Assembly (NCBI RefSeq): GCF_007859915.1
Contig: NZ_SJPM01000014.1
Coordinates: 81,954 to 145,953, forward strand
Length of the DNA stretch: 64,000 bases
Source of the DNA: Neorhodopirellula pilleata
GTDB lineage: Bacteria; Planctomycetota; Planctomycetia; Pirellulales; Pirellulaceae
Direction of reading: 5' to 3'
Every line of letters begins with the position of its first letter. The stretch's first letter is position 1. A model generated the notes under the pieces. The model saw only the letters and a program-made list of their open reading frames with translations. It was not told the DNA's origin and ran no database searches. The translations under genes were made by a program, and so were the position numbers. This document shows positions 1-8,661 of the stretch, piece after piece.

Positions 1-270
1 CTCGAGCCAATCGTGTACCGATACCCCGTTCTTTGTTCGATCAAGCCAACGATGTTCGACCAATGCCTCAACAAGATCGGAACCATCACCAGGCCAGTCG
101 ACGGCATCAGCGATTTGGTCGTCAGTAAAGCGGGAAAGGTCGCCATCGTCGGCAAACTGTCCCGCCATCATCCATACAGTCTCCAAAATTCCGACGACTG
201 CGTAGACCGGTAGTTCGAGACGCTTTTGTAACGATCGGAATTTCGGGTGCGAGGTGGTGCCTGTTTTCAT
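1..270 (-). CDS. Phage/ICE-type hypothetical protein, partial (runs off left edge)
   Basis: An open minus-strand frame starts with ATG at 270 and continues past the window edge. The translation begins MKTGTTSHPKFRSLQKRL and goes on through a hydrophobic stretch (VYAVVGILETVWMMA) and an acidic part ending near HDWLE. Proteins with this look occur in integrated phage-like elements of planctomycetes, often near replication genes, but no catalytic motif is visible in the part present. Its ATG overlaps the stop of the gene at 267-578 (ATGA), so the two are probably translationally coupled. The element-type context (HTH proteins, integrase) supports a mobile-element gene. Function unknown. Confidence 0.6.
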   Translation of the reverse strand, partial: MKTGTTSHPKFRSLQKRLELPVYAVVGILETVWMMAGQFADDGDLSRFTDDQIADAVDWPGDGSDLVEALVEHRWLDRTKNGVSVHDWLE

Positions 271-578
271 CGTCGACCCCTACGCGATCGGTCTCGCATC
301 AGCCCGGCCAAATGGGACACTGCGATCTCGTAAGCGGCGGATGATCCCAGCCTTGGGTCTCGGGCGTGCCATCCCACGAATCGGCGGACGCGGCACTCCA
401 TCGCCTCGTATCGAGCGAGCGACCACCGTTGAGCGGCGGCGTCGGAGGCGATGTTGATCAATCGAGGCTCGATCTCGGTGAGATCGTTCCATGTCTTCGG
501 GGCGGCCGCCGGTTGGATGGGCGGACCGCCATCGGGCGGCGGCGTCGCACTGGACGCGTTGAAGTTAGCTGATATCAT
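267..578 (-). CDS. Small phage-type hypothetical protein
   Basis: A 103-residue protein starting MISANFNASSATPPP. The first 30 residues are Pro/Ala-rich and probably disordered; the rest (from TWNDLTEIEP to the end) is predicted mostly helical and ends in an Arg-rich tail (RDRSRRGRR). A longer upstream frame exists, but its extra residues have no coding character. The chosen ATG at 578 leaves room for the terminator-like hairpin at 634-667 upstream. The stop overlaps the next start by ATGA. No family recognised; the position argues for an accessory gene of the integrated element. Confidence 0.55.
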   Translation of the reverse strand: MISANFNASSATPPPDGGPPIQPAAAPKTWNDLTEIEPRLINIASDAAAQRWSLARYEAMECRVRRFVGWHARDPRLGSSAAYEIAVSHLAGLMRDRSRRGRR

Positions 579-633
579 TCTGGATGTCTTTGAATGTTGG
601 TCGTCGGTTCGTCCCGACGGAAAATGAAAATCG

Positions 634-667
634 CGAAACGCCTGCCGTTGCACCGGCGGGCGTTTCG
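634..667 (-). terminator. Inverted repeat, probable terminator after the HTH gene
   Basis: A long inverted repeat with arms CGAAACGCC(T)GCCG and CGGC(G)GGCGTTTCG lies just downstream of the HTH gene that ends at 676. On the minus strand it is followed by a T-rich but broken tract (GATTTTCATTTTCC). It is a fair intrinsic terminator candidate or attenuator between the HTH pair and the 103-residue gene. Confidence 0.5.
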
Positions 668-675
668 TGTTTGAT

Positions 676-900
676 TCAGATCCACTTTCGCTGGGCAGAT
701 CGCCTCGGTCTCCGCGTTTCGGATTTCGAAATTGCGGGCGACAGAAACGCATCGATGGCAGCCTGTGAAATGACCCACTTCGCCCGGCGGGGCCCGAGTC
801 CGACGTTGACGGCCGCAAGACGGCCGGAAGCGCAGAGGGCGCGGACGTGATCCGGGGAGCACTTCAGGACTGAAGCGGCTTCGGTCGGCGTGTAGGTCAT
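676..900 (-). CDS. Helix-turn-helix DNA-binding protein (excisionase-like)
   Basis: A 74-residue protein beginning MTYTPTEAASVLKCSPDHV. The first 50 residues match the helix-turn-helix (HTH_17 / winged MerR-like) fold used by excisionases and AlpA-type regulators: a TPTEAASVL helix, a turn, then SPDHVRALCASGRL as recognition helix, followed by a short wing. The C-terminal tail is basic (RRPRRSAQRKW). The start overlaps the stop of the preceding HTH gene (897-1091) by ATGA, so the two form one unit. In an integrative element such a pair would act as excision factor and regulator; the assignment is by family and place, not by a unique motif. Confidence 0.7.
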   Translation of the reverse strand: MTYTPTEAASVLKCSPDHVRALCASGRLAAVNVGLGPRRAKWVISQAAIDAFLSPAISKSETRRPRRSAQRKWI

Positions 901-1091
901 GCGAACACCCCCGACGTTTTCATCTCACGCACCCAGCGAAGAATGTCTTCGCGACGCCACATGTACCGTCCGGCAACTCGGACGGGATCGGGAAGCTGCC
1001 CCGTCTCGAGCAACTCCAGCCACGTCGGGGTCGGGACTCCGGATAGCCGTCGGGCCTCGGCTCCAGTTAACAGTTCGGCATTGTCTGCCAT
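897..1091 (-). CDS. AlpA/HTH_17-like DNA-binding protein
   Basis: A 64-residue protein, MADNAELLTGAEARRLSGV onward. It has the AlpA-like layout: a helix-turn-helix with the phrase PTWLELLETGQLPDPVRV, then GRYMWRREDILRWVREM as the wing and C-terminal helix. Proteins of this size and form regulate or direct excision of integrated elements. It is the first gene of a two-gene unit with the HTH protein at 676-900 and lies between that gene and the cargo gene at 1289-2218. Direct GCGCACC repeats upstream (about 1140-1170) could be its operators, which is inference. Confidence 0.7.
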   Translation of the reverse strand: MADNAELLTGAEARRLSGVPTPTWLELLETGQLPDPVRVAGRYMWRREDILRWVREMKTSGVFA

Positions 1092-1190
1092 TTAGCACCT
1101 CGGTAGATCAAACGTGAAAACGAGCGTTTGAAATAGCCTCGCGCACCAGCGCACCGGTCAGCGCACCATCGCGACCGATCGCATCACAAC

Positions 1191-1217
1191 AAAAGAAAAC
1201 CCCGTGAATTACGGGGT
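1191..1217 (-). terminator. Rho-independent terminator of the 309-residue cargo gene
   Basis: On the minus strand a perfect 7-bp stem (ACCCCGT / ACGGGGT) with a 5-base loop is followed by a T-rich tract (TTTTCTTTT). It stands 72 bases after the stop codon of the gene at 1289-2218. Confidence 0.75.
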
Positions 1218-1288
1218 AAATGGACAGCGAAAGTTTTTAGAATTTTTTCGGTTTTGCGGTGCGCGAGAGCGCACCACACCCGCACCAT

Positions 1289-2218
1289 TCAGACGATGTC
1301 TGGATTGCCTGCCATAATCCACCGATCATATTTCCTCGCCGATTCAGCGAGAATCCTTCCCGTTGCGGGAACTTCCCAGTCGCTTGCTATTTGAAGTTCG
1401 GCGCGATCAAATTTGTCAATTACTGCGGCCAGTAGGTCACGTCGTTGGTTGTGAGTCAAATCCTTGTCTTCCGCGTCTTTGTAATGTTCATTGAGGTATA
1501 CCTCCAACCCGAGCAACGCGTAAAATGCGGAGCGGTTAGCCAATGAAGGCCTGCGGAGAGTCTTTGGCCCGGTGCTGCGAGGGATGTCAGTGGATGGAGG
1601 GGCATCTCGGTCGTGACCCTTGGCGAATCCGCAATAGAGCCGAACCGCCGCTGTTTCTCTGAGTACCTGAGTCTTGATCAATTCTGACTTCGAAAGGACA
1701 TTGAGACGGTCCAGCGTTTGATGGATCGTCTTTAGCAACCAGACAAGTTCGAGCGGATTCGATTGGGCCAATCTTTCCAATTCGGAAATCAGTTCTTGGA
1801 AGCTTCCAAATCGAATTCGATGATGGATCCCACGAAACAGCGAATTTTTAAAACCCTCGGCGATCCATAGGCAGAATTCGAAAATTGAAGAATGCCTTAT
1901 CGGTAACTCTGAAGGCATATGAACCTTTCTTTCCGTGCAGGCATCAACGATCGTTTGAATTGCATCGATATTCAAGATCAAATTCAGAGTCTGCAAATTT
2001 CCCGAGAACTCAGATAGGTAACCGACGCATGCATTCACATGACTTGCGATTTTGATCACCAACTCGTGACCATCACCTGGGTCAGAGATTCGGAATACTT
2101 CTTGCCGCGTTGACTGCTCAATCAGTTCGAACAGCCCGAGAATTCCGATGGAAGCGTCACGCAGTTCTATCAATTGAGCTGAGTGCAAAGGCCATTCGAG
2201 TGTTGCTGTTTTCGTCAT
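1289..2218 (-). CDS. Unknown cargo protein of the integrative element
   Basis: A 309-residue, mostly helical, cytoplasmic protein starting MTKTATLEWPLHSAQ. I chose ATG 2218 because it has a good ribosome site (AAAGGGG) 5 bases upstream; a longer frame to 2263 lacks one. No signal peptide, membrane segment or catalytic motif stands out. It has its own terminator (1191-1217) and an inverted repeat in its upstream region (2244-2287), so it is an independently controlled gene. Its place between integrase and excisionase-like genes suggests element cargo, possibly a conflict or regulatory protein. I do not recognise the family. Confidence 0.65.
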   Translation of the reverse strand: MTKTATLEWPLHSAQLIELRDASIGILGLFELIEQSTRQEVFRISDPGDGHELVIKIASHVNACVGYLSEFSGNLQTLNLILNIDAIQTIVDACTERKVHMPSELPIRHSSIFEFCLWIAEGFKNSLFRGIHHRIRFGSFQELISELERLAQSNPLELVWLLKTIHQTLDRLNVLSKSELIKTQVLRETAAVRLYCGFAKGHDRDAPPSTDIPRSTGPKTLRRPSLANRSAFYALLGLEVYLNEHYKDAEDKDLTHNQRRDLLAAVIDKFDRAELQIASDWEVPATGRILAESARKYDRWIMAGNPDIV

Positions 2219-2243
2219 AGAATCCCCTTTTCTCGAGAACGGC

Positions 2244-2287
2244 GAACGTTGTGCAACCGACAAAGGGGCGTCGACTGCACAACGTTC
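2244..2287. promoter_or_regulatory. Inverted repeat upstream of the cargo gene
   Basis: Two perfect 12-base arms (GAACGTTGTGCA and TGCACAACGTTC) are separated by 20 bases, just upstream of the gene starting at 2218. The arm length and spacing fit a paired operator or a recombination-protein site rather than a terminator, since no T-run follows. Function not shown by sequence. Confidence 0.5.
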
Positions 2288-2488
2288 ACGGTGGGAGCAA
2301 CCCCACCTACCGGCAGCTCGCGGGCATCACCCCGCGATGGCGTGGAAGCGTCGATTGATGATCGACACGAACGCATTATTCACATTGGCATCGAGGGTCG
2401 GAAGTCCTTAGTTCCGGCCGTCGGCCGTCGGACGATCATGAATTCCATTGCCGATCCTGGTCGTTGAATCCCAGAACGATGCGGCCGA

Positions 2489-3754
2489 TCATTTTTCGGT
2501 TTTGCGTTTCGTAGCTTTTGGCTTCCCGGCCAACCACCACTTGCGAACAAACTGACAAACCTCCTTGATGCGTTTCTGGTCGATGCCTTCGCGATAGACG
2601 GCAGCCATCGAATCATCGCAGTGGCCCATGACGTGGTTCACGGCCACTTGATCCTTCGAGTTTCCTGCGATTGTTTCGAACGTGTGACGCAAAGCGTAGA
2701 AACCCACGCCGTTGTATCTTGCCAATTGTTCCTTTCGAGCTTTCTTGGCATCGGCACCGGATTCGACCAACTTCTTCACAACCGGCTCAACGAGGACCTT
2801 GTCCCGCAAGCGGGCGAAGGCCTGGGAAAGCGGGTCGGCGGATCCGTCGTCATGGAACCATGCTTGTCGACGTTTTGTGATGAAAACGTGATCCTCCAAA
2901 GATGACGGGGCGGTTGGATACCGGTTTGCGATGGCGTATTGAATGGCGTCGACGGTTTCTGGCCATAGCCACGCGGCCCGCTCGATACCCGTCTTGGTCC
3001 GAAGGTCTTCAAGCCAATTGCGTTTGAAGTCGATCATTGGAATGAGAAGGCGGCCACAATCGGCGTTGCCATACCCCGCATTTAAACCCAGCAAAATCAT
3101 CGCTCTGACTTGGAACGGGGCCTCGTCGACGAGTTTGTGAACTTCCGCGGCAGTAAACAGCTTTTGAGGCTTCGTGGCTCGGTGAAGTCGCTGTCGTTTC
3201 TTGCTCACCCGTTTGAAGTTCGGCCCAAAGCGAATTGGCCGGTCCACTCCGCCGACGTTGTAAGCGAAGTTGAAAACAGCACTCGACCGGGCGATCGCGT
3301 TGTTGATCGAGGACGGTCCCCACGTTGACGGAAACGACGCGCGGAAGCGTCCGAAGTCGGGAGCGTCAATTGTGGCAAGCAGACGCTGCTTTCCGAAGAA
3401 TTCGGTGATCCGTTGACACGCAGCGAAGTAGTCATTGAAAGCCCGCTGCGATAGGTCGCCCTGTTCCTTTTGCTGGTTCTTCGATTCCAGAAACTCATTG
3501 ACCAACCAATCGATGTCGTGGTCTCCCTGCCCGAAGTTCGGATCGCCACCGGCTCGGATCGTGTCCTGCTTGGCCAGCCACTCGTTTAACGCGCCGTCAG
3601 GATCGTCCCACGAACCGAAGTAGTGAAGCTTCCCCCGGACCTTCTTGCACCACTTTCCCGACGCGTGAGGAGTAAGCGGATACTCGGGATAGGGCTTATC
3701 CGGTTTGGCCGGCTTCGTCTTTCGCCCCTGATTGCGTAGAATACCCCCAGACAT
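2489..3754 (-). CDS. Tyrosine recombinase/integrase
   Basis: A 421-residue phage-type integrase. The N-terminal part has a short DNA-binding segment (GKWCKKVRGKLHYFG) of the planctomycete integrase type, followed by a helical core-binding region with NEWLAKQD and a SAM-like domain. The C-terminal catalytic domain shows GLNAGYGNADCGRL in the first box, then YALRHTFE (the R-H motif), VMGH and the tyrosine in AAVYRE. The usual first-box arginine is not obvious, which is common in the planctomycete subfamily but could weaken the assignment of activity. The gene start faces the tRNA-Arg gene at 3884-3957, a common attachment target. It would catalyse insertion and excision of the element to the left. 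Confidence 0.88.
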   Translation of the reverse strand: MSGGILRNQGRKTKPAKPDKPYPEYPLTPHASGKWCKKVRGKLHYFGSWDDPDGALNEWLAKQDTIRAGGDPNFGQGDHDIDWLVNEFLESKNQQKEQGDLSQRAFNDYFAACQRITEFFGKQRLLATIDAPDFGRFRASFPSTWGPSSINNAIARSSAVFNFAYNVGGVDRPIRFGPNFKRVSKKRQRLHRATKPQKLFTAAEVHKLVDEAPFQVRAMILLGLNAGYGNADCGRLLIPMIDFKRNWLEDLRTKTGIERAAWLWPETVDAIQYAIANRYPTAPSSLEDHVFITKRRQAWFHDDGSADPLSQAFARLRDKVLVEPVVKKLVESGADAKKARKEQLARYNGVGFYALRHTFETIAGNSKDQVAVNHVMGHCDDSMAAVYREGIDQKRIKEVCQFVRKWWLAGKPKATKRKTEK

Positions 3755-3786
3755 TGCCGTCGATCCTCAACATCACGGTGATGGAA

Positions 3787-3822
3787 GCCCCGCGACGTGA
3801 CAGCGTCGTTTGGGGCGTTTTT
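3787..3822 (+). terminator. Hairpin with T-run between integrase and tRNA-Arg
   Basis: A GC-rich imperfect hairpin (GCCCC...GGGGC outer arms with CGACG/CGTCG inside) is followed on the plus strand by GTTTTT. It has the form of an intrinsic terminator reading toward the tRNA. No plus-strand gene ends nearby, so it may be a relic of the insertion site or a barrier ahead of the tRNA promoter. Confidence 0.4.
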
Positions 3823-3883
3823 CAAATGTTAAAATAGGATAACAGTTGTGGACCGGTTGTAGCAAGACTTTAGAAAACGCGTC

Positions 3884-3957
<74 letters not shown>

Positions 3958-4013
3958 CTTTCCGAAAAACCACGTGATTAGCGGACTTCTTCGCGATTTC
4001 GGTCATCGGTGAT

Positions 4014-5246
4014 CTATGGTCTGATTGCGATCAGTTCGTTCTGGGATGGTGTAATGATTCGGCGGCAATATAGGACGCCTTCTGAAAACGCCGGTAGCGC
4101 TCGATACTTACCGGTGGGTAATGTCGCACTGGCGAGTTCTTGATAACTCGATCCGTCGGCGGCAAATAGTTTCAGTTCTCCGCTAATTTTCTGAGCTAAA
4201 ACACGATCACCGACGGCAATCAAATGCGCTGTTCCGAATTCGGGTTGTCGCCATCCTTCTTTGCCGTCGGCCCAGCGGGCGCACAATAACTCTCCGTTGC
4301 CGTAGTCTTCTCGCCCCGTGATGGCAAACAACCATTGACCACAGCGAACCGGCGTGACGTATTGGCTGCTAATCACATCGGTCTGGCCCCATCGATCTGT
4401 CGGTTTTCCGCCGGCTAAATCCAACATTCGGCAGCCCACTCCGTAGGCCGCAGTGACGAATAAGTTGGATCCGTCGACTAAAGGGGTTGCGGCATTGACC
4501 GTGGGACCTCGGCGACCGAATTCAAACTCCGTAAGAACGGTGCCATCTGTCGGGTCGACGATCACTGTTTTCAAACGCATCACGGCCGCCACGTAGGTTT
4601 TATTCTTGAGCGTGATTGGAACTGGCGAGGAATACGCCGCTTCCTGTTCCAATGCCGTCCACCGGGTTTCACCGTTGCCTTTATTCAACGCGATCAATCC
4701 CGCATTCGGTTCGCCACCGACAGCAACTACCAATTGATCGCCAATGACAAGCGGTGTGCTGCCCGCACCGAAGTATCCTTCGTCCGCCTCGTATTGGGAT
4801 CGCAAGGGCCTTGACCAAATGGTTTTGCCGTTGGCCAGGCCGACTGCTTGCAAGTCGCCAGCGGCTCCGTAGACATAGACTTGCTCGCCATCGATCACGG
4901 GGACGCAACGCGGACCCAGATCCGGGTCGACACCTCCGCGATAGACAGCGGGAAAGACCGCTCGCCATTTTCGGCTACCGTCGTCACTGGATAAGCAATC
5001 CAAACACTCCTTGTCGTCTTCGCGATGCCACAGCAGCACGTTACCGCCGGCCACGGCGACACCAGCATATCCCGCTCCACAACGGACCCGCCATTTGACC
5101 GCAGGCGGCGATGTCCATGGATCAAGCTTTTTGCCGATCGCATGACCGTCGCGGTTGGAACCAAGAATCTGAGGCCATTCGGCAACACAGGTCTGAGCCA
5201 GGAACATCAACAAGATCCAAGTACAGGCAATCCCATCACGCATCAT
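4014..5246 (-). CDS. PQQ-like beta-propeller repeat protein (exported)
   Basis: About 410 residues. The chosen start MMRDGIACTWILLMFLAQ gives a signal peptide cut near TCVAEWPQ, after which WPQILGSNRDGHAIG is the classic opening of planctomycete PQQ/BamB-like propellers. Repeated blades follow, with phrases such as GKTIWSRPL, GETRWTAL, DGTVLTEF and the AVAGGNVLLWHR type beta-strand pattern. Proteins of this family bind no proven cofactor in planctomycetes; the fold is a beta-propeller in the periplasm or at the cell surface. It is divergent to the FAD oxidoreductase at 5451, with a palindrome between them. Enzyme function cannot be told from sequence. Confidence 0.8.
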   Translation of the reverse strand: MMRDGIACTWILLMFLAQTCVAEWPQILGSNRDGHAIGKKLDPWTSPPAVKWRVRCGAGYAGVAVAGGNVLLWHREDDKECLDCLSSDDGSRKWRAVFPAVYRGGVDPDLGPRCVPVIDGEQVYVYGAAGDLQAVGLANGKTIWSRPLRSQYEADEGYFGAGSTPLVIGDQLVVAVGGEPNAGLIALNKGNGETRWTALEQEAAYSSPVPITLKNKTYVAAVMRLKTVIVDPTDGTVLTEFEFGRRGPTVNAATPLVDGSNLFVTAAYGVGCRMLDLAGGKPTDRWGQTDVISSQYVTPVRCGQWLFAITGREDYGNGELLCARWADGKEGWRQPEFGTAHLIAVGDRVLAQKISGELKLFAADGSSYQELASATLPTGKYRALPAFSEGVLYCRRIITPSQNELIAIRP

Positions 5247-5281
5247 CGGCCACAACCTTCTTGAGGATAAAAACACCTAAA

Positions 5282-5309
5282 CTAGCCAAACGACACGATG
5301 TTTGGCTAG
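5282..5309. promoter_or_regulatory. Palindrome between divergent PQQ and FAD genes
   Basis: A perfect 10-base inverted repeat (CTAGCCAAAC / GTTTGGCTAG) with an 8-base spacer lies in the divergent intergenic region. No T-run follows on either side, so a shared operator is more likely than a terminator. Confidence 0.5.
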
Positions 5310-5450
5310 AGTGCGGCCCGGCAACACACAGGCAAACAAACACTCATTTTCCCGGTTCGGCCAATCCCCTTTTTGGCAAACATCGCCCCCGCGGTCATGC
5401 ACACCGTTTAACATCCTTTCCGGCGGCTCACTTTCCTTTCACTTTCCATC

Positions 5451-7625
5451 ATGATGAAAAAAACAACTTGCGTTCGAACCAAGCGTTTTCCACTAAGTCG
5501 CTTCATAGGGATTCTGTCGTCCGTCGCGTTGCTGGCGTTTGTCCCTGGCGTCAGCGTGGCACAGAACGCAGACATAGCACAGAGCGTGAACAGCTACGAC
5601 ATCGTCGTCTACGGTGGCACCTCGGGCGGGATCGCCGCTGCCGTCCAGGCCAAGCGGATGGGCCGGTCGGTCGTTGTGATTGAACCTTCCCAGCGTTTAG
5701 GCGGGTTGACCACCGGAGGACTCGGACAGACCGATATCGGCAACAAAGCTGCCGTCGGGGGAATCGCACGTGAGTTCTACCAAGCCGTCCGAGCTCACTA
5801 CGAGAAACCTGAGGCATGGAAGTGGCAAGCCAAAGAAGAGTATCGTTCGCGCGGACAGTCCATGACCTCGAAGGGAGAGGATACGATGTGGACGTTCGAA
5901 CCGAGTACGGCATCGAAGATCTACCAAAACTGGATCGCCGAATATGAAATACCGGTGATCTACGGGGAACGCCTCGATCGCAACGCCGGGGTTGCCATGA
6001 CACGTTCATTGCCTTGGCGGATCATCGCGATCAGGATGGAATCAGGCAGAACGTTTTCGGGCAAGATGTTTATCGATGCAACCTACGAAGGCGATCTGAT
6101 GGCGTCGGCAAAGGTCGACTACACATTCGGACGAGAGCCCAACAGTCGGTACGACGAAACGCTCAGCGGTGTCCAAACCTCTCGGGCAGTGCATCATCAA
6201 CTCGTCGATGGCGTTGACGCGTATCTAACGCCGGGCCAACCTGAAAGTGGACTGTTACCGTTTATCGACGCGTCCGCCCCGTTGGCCGATGGCTCCGGCG
6301 ACGATCGGATCCAAGCGTACTGTTTTCGCATGTGCATGACGGACCATCCCGACAATCGCATCCCGTTTCACAAGCCGGACGGGTACGAGCCAATGTCTTA
6401 CGAATTGCTACTACGGAACTTCGAAGCCGGTGAACGACGGGTGCCTTTGTCCATTGGCATCATGCCCAACCGCAAGACCGACACGAATAACAACTTCGGC
6501 GTTTCGACCGACTTCATCGGCCAGAATTACGAGTATCCGGAAGCGACTTACGAGCGGCGGGCGGAAATCGTGGCTGAGCACTTGAAGTATCAGCAAGGAT
6601 TGATGTGGACGTTGGCGAATCATCCGCGAGTCCCCGAAAATGTCCGCAATGAGGTTTCGCGTTGGGGAATGTGCAAGGACGAATTCACCGAAGGAAACGG
6701 TTGGCAGCAGCAGTTGTACATCCGCGAAGCACGCCGGATGATCAGTGATTACGTGATGACCCAACATCATTGCCAAGGACGCCAAATTGCCGATGTCCCC
6801 GTCGGCATGGCCGCTTATACGATGGACTCACACCATGTCCGACGATATGTCACCGAAGAAGGGAAAGTCCGAAACGAGGGCGATGTCCAAGTCGGCGGTT
6901 TTGTACCCTATCCGATCGATTACAAGTCCATCGTCCCGAAAGCAAATCAGTGCGGGAATTTGCTCGTGCCGGTCTGTCTGTCTGCCAGCCACATGGCTTT
7001 CGGTTCGATTCGAATGGAACCGGTGTTCATGGTCTTAGGCCAATCCGCTGCCACTGCTGCGGGGCACGCGATCGACCAGCGAACGATGGTTCAGCGGATC
7101 GATACTGCGAAATTGGTCGAACGATTGTTGGCCGACCATCAGGTACTCGAGTGGACCGGTCCGAGGCCCGGACCGCGTGCGGCCGAGATTCAAGCGAGAA
7201 GCTTGCCGGGCATCGTTGTCGATGACGAGCAAGCAAGGCGCGTCGGGTTTGAATCCGTCGGGACCACCGTGGGACCGTACATCGGCGTTCACTATCGACA
7301 CGATTCGGATACCGAGAAAGGAAACCAATCGATTCGTTTGACAACGCGATTTGAAAAACCAGGTCGTTATGAAGTGCGGATCGCTTATGGAAGCCATGCG
7401 AATCGGGCAACAAACGTTCCCGTGAAAATTGCCCATGCCGATGGTGAGGCGAGCGTCAAGGTGAACCAGCGAAAACCACCTTCGATCGATCGATTGTTTG
7501 AACCGCTGGGCGTGTATTCGTTCCTGGCGAACACCGATTATACGGTTGAAATCGGCAACGCCGGAACCGACGGGTTTGTGATTGTCGACGCGATTCAGTG
7601 GATCGCGGCGGAACCCCTTGAGTAG
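5451..7625 (+). CDS. FAD-dependent oxidoreductase with C-terminal golvesin/Xly-type domain (exported)
   Basis: A 724-residue exported protein. Residues 1-40 are a signal peptide ending VSVAQNADIAQ. Residues about 45-80 form the Rossmann FAD-binding motif (VVYGGTSGGIAAAVQAKRMG followed by an acidic VIEP strand) of the FAD_oxidored family, with GGLTTGGLGQTD as second flavin motif. The middle continues this family (the part around DVPVGMAAYTMDSHHV and FGSIRMEPVFMVLGQSAATAA). The last 130 residues are a beta-rich golvesin or xanthan-lyase C-terminal-like domain (EKPGRYEVRIAYGSHANRATN ... FVIVDAIQWI). Such proteins are frequent in planctomycetes, but the substrate is not known. It is transcribed divergently from the PQQ gene. 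Confidence 0.85.
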   Translation: MMKKTTCVRTKRFPLSRFIGILSSVALLAFVPGVSVAQNADIAQSVNSYDIVVYGGTSGGIAAAVQAKRMGRSVVVIEPSQRLGGLTTGGLGQTDIGNKAAVGGIAREFYQAVRAHYEKPEAWKWQAKEEYRSRGQSMTSKGEDTMWTFEPSTASKIYQNWIAEYEIPVIYGERLDRNAGVAMTRSLPWRIIAIRMESGRTFSGKMFIDATYEGDLMASAKVDYTFGREPNSRYDETLSGVQTSRAVHHQLVDGVDAYLTPGQPESGLLPFIDASAPLADGSGDDRIQAYCFRMCMTDHPDNRIPFHKPDGYEPMSYELLLRNFEAGERRVPLSIGIMPNRKTDTNNNFGVSTDFIGQNYEYPEATYERRAEIVAEHLKYQQGLMWTLANHPRVPENVRNEVSRWGMCKDEFTEGNGWQQQLYIREARRMISDYVMTQHHCQGRQIADVPVGMAAYTMDSHHVRRYVTEEGKVRNEGDVQVGGFVPYPIDYKSIVPKANQCGNLLVPVCLSASHMAFGSIRMEPVFMVLGQSAATAAGHAIDQRTMVQRIDTAKLVERLLADHQVLEWTGPRPGPRAAEIQARSLPGIVVDDEQARRVGFESVGTTVGPYIGVHYRHDSDTEKGNQSIRLTTRFEKPGRYEVRIAYGSHANRATNVPVKIAHADGEASVKVNQRKPPSIDRLFEPLGVYSFLANTDYTVEIGNAGTDGFVIVDAIQWIAAEPLE

Positions 7626-7854
7626 ATGACGTATGCGTTCTGACGCTGAAGATGAACTATCGACCGAATTGAATCGGCATGCAAACGAGGAAAAGGCGAA
7701 GGAGGCTGCCATGCCATGCCTGGTCGCTCTCGATCGCGTTTCGGCTGATTGAGTGGACTTGAAGTTGAGAGTGGTTGAAGTATTCGATTGCGAGATACTG
7801 CAGCGGGCGGATCATGCGGAGCAAAATTCGAAATGAATCTTTGGCCGGTCCCCG

Positions 7855-8397
7855 TTATACATTCACTACCTTGGTGCCGGCCAGCAGATCATGAACACAT
7901 CGACGGTCCTGGCGAAAAATGAATAACGCATCGATCAACCCGAGGAAGTTGGCGAACGGAATCACTTGAAGCAACCAAAGCGGCAGGTAACGAAGTCCAA
8001 TCAGTTTACCAAATGGGACCAAGCGACCATCCTGGACCGAGACGATGCGGATACCCGCTGCCATCTTCCCAAGTGTCTGGCCACGATTTGCCAAGAAGTA
8101 ACCCTGGATAAGAAGAAAGATGACCATCCCGCCGATGCTTTGAAGGATAAGCTCGGTCAGAGTCACGTTCTCGCCCATTGCTCTCGTCAAGTAACCGGTA
8201 AACCACAAGATCGGCGTCATGACGGCAAGACTGATGATGCCATCCAACATAGCCGCACCTAAACGATTCATACGACCAGCCAATTCAGCCTCATCCGCCG
8301 ATTGATGGGGCAACACGAAACCGGCTTCCGAAGGTGTTTGATATGGGTTCTGTGGTGTCGCGTTGCTATTCTCGACTTGGTACGGATTCGGCGACAT
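7855..8397 (-). CDS. RDD family membrane protein
   Basis: 180 residues from ATG 8397, chosen because AAAGGA lies 7 bases upstream; an in-frame extension to 8517 has no coding character. The N-terminus carries NPYQ repeats (NPYQVENSN, NPYQTPSEAG), typical of planctomycete RDD proteins. The RDD domain begins at AGRMNRLGAAMLDGIISLAVM (charged R and D in the first helix), then has about three membrane helices and ends with FRQDRRCVHDLLAGTKVV. The family function is loosely defined (ion/Na+ antiport in some members). It stands alone, with no partner gene. Confidence 0.85.
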   Translation of the reverse strand: MSPNPYQVENSNATPQNPYQTPSEAGFVLPHQSADEAELAGRMNRLGAAMLDGIISLAVMTPILWFTGYLTRAMGENVTLTELILQSIGGMVIFLLIQGYFLANRGQTLGKMAAGIRIVSVQDGRLVPFGKLIGLRYLPLWLLQVIPFANFLGLIDALFIFRQDRRCVHDLLAGTKVVNV

Positions 8398-8602
8398 CAA
8401 TTTTCCTTTAAGTATTCGAATTAGCCACAGTCGGGTCTCAGAACGTACACCGGCCCCCCATTGTAACGCGTGTACGTTTCCCAGTAGAAGAGGGAATTGT
8501 GTTCGACTTGAGAGCAAACCGTCCCCACCGCGCGGCAGGTCGTCGACGAAGGCGTGTCTGATGCTTGGGTCTCAAGTGGTTGTCTTTTTTCCGGGTGCGC
8601 AT

Positions 8603-8633
8603 AAAAAAACGACGGATGGAGTCCATCCGTCGT
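8603..8633 (-). terminator. Rho-independent terminator of the helical periplasmic gene
   Basis: A perfect inverted repeat (ACGACGGATGGA / TCCATCCGTCGT) is followed on the minus strand by seven Ts. It stands 29 bases past the stop of the gene at 8662-9177. Confidence 0.88.
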
Positions 8634-8661
8634 TGATTCACCGGGCTTAAGCGAGGAGACC

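Noticed and set aside
4681..5188. Overlapping frames opposite or out of phase with the PQQ gene
   Set aside because: High-GC shadow frames; the PQQ frame has signal peptide and propeller repeats.
7633..7752. 39-codon plus-strand frame after the FAD gene
   Set aside because: Starts MRSDAEDELSTELNRH without a clear ribosome site or family; not enough to call a gene.
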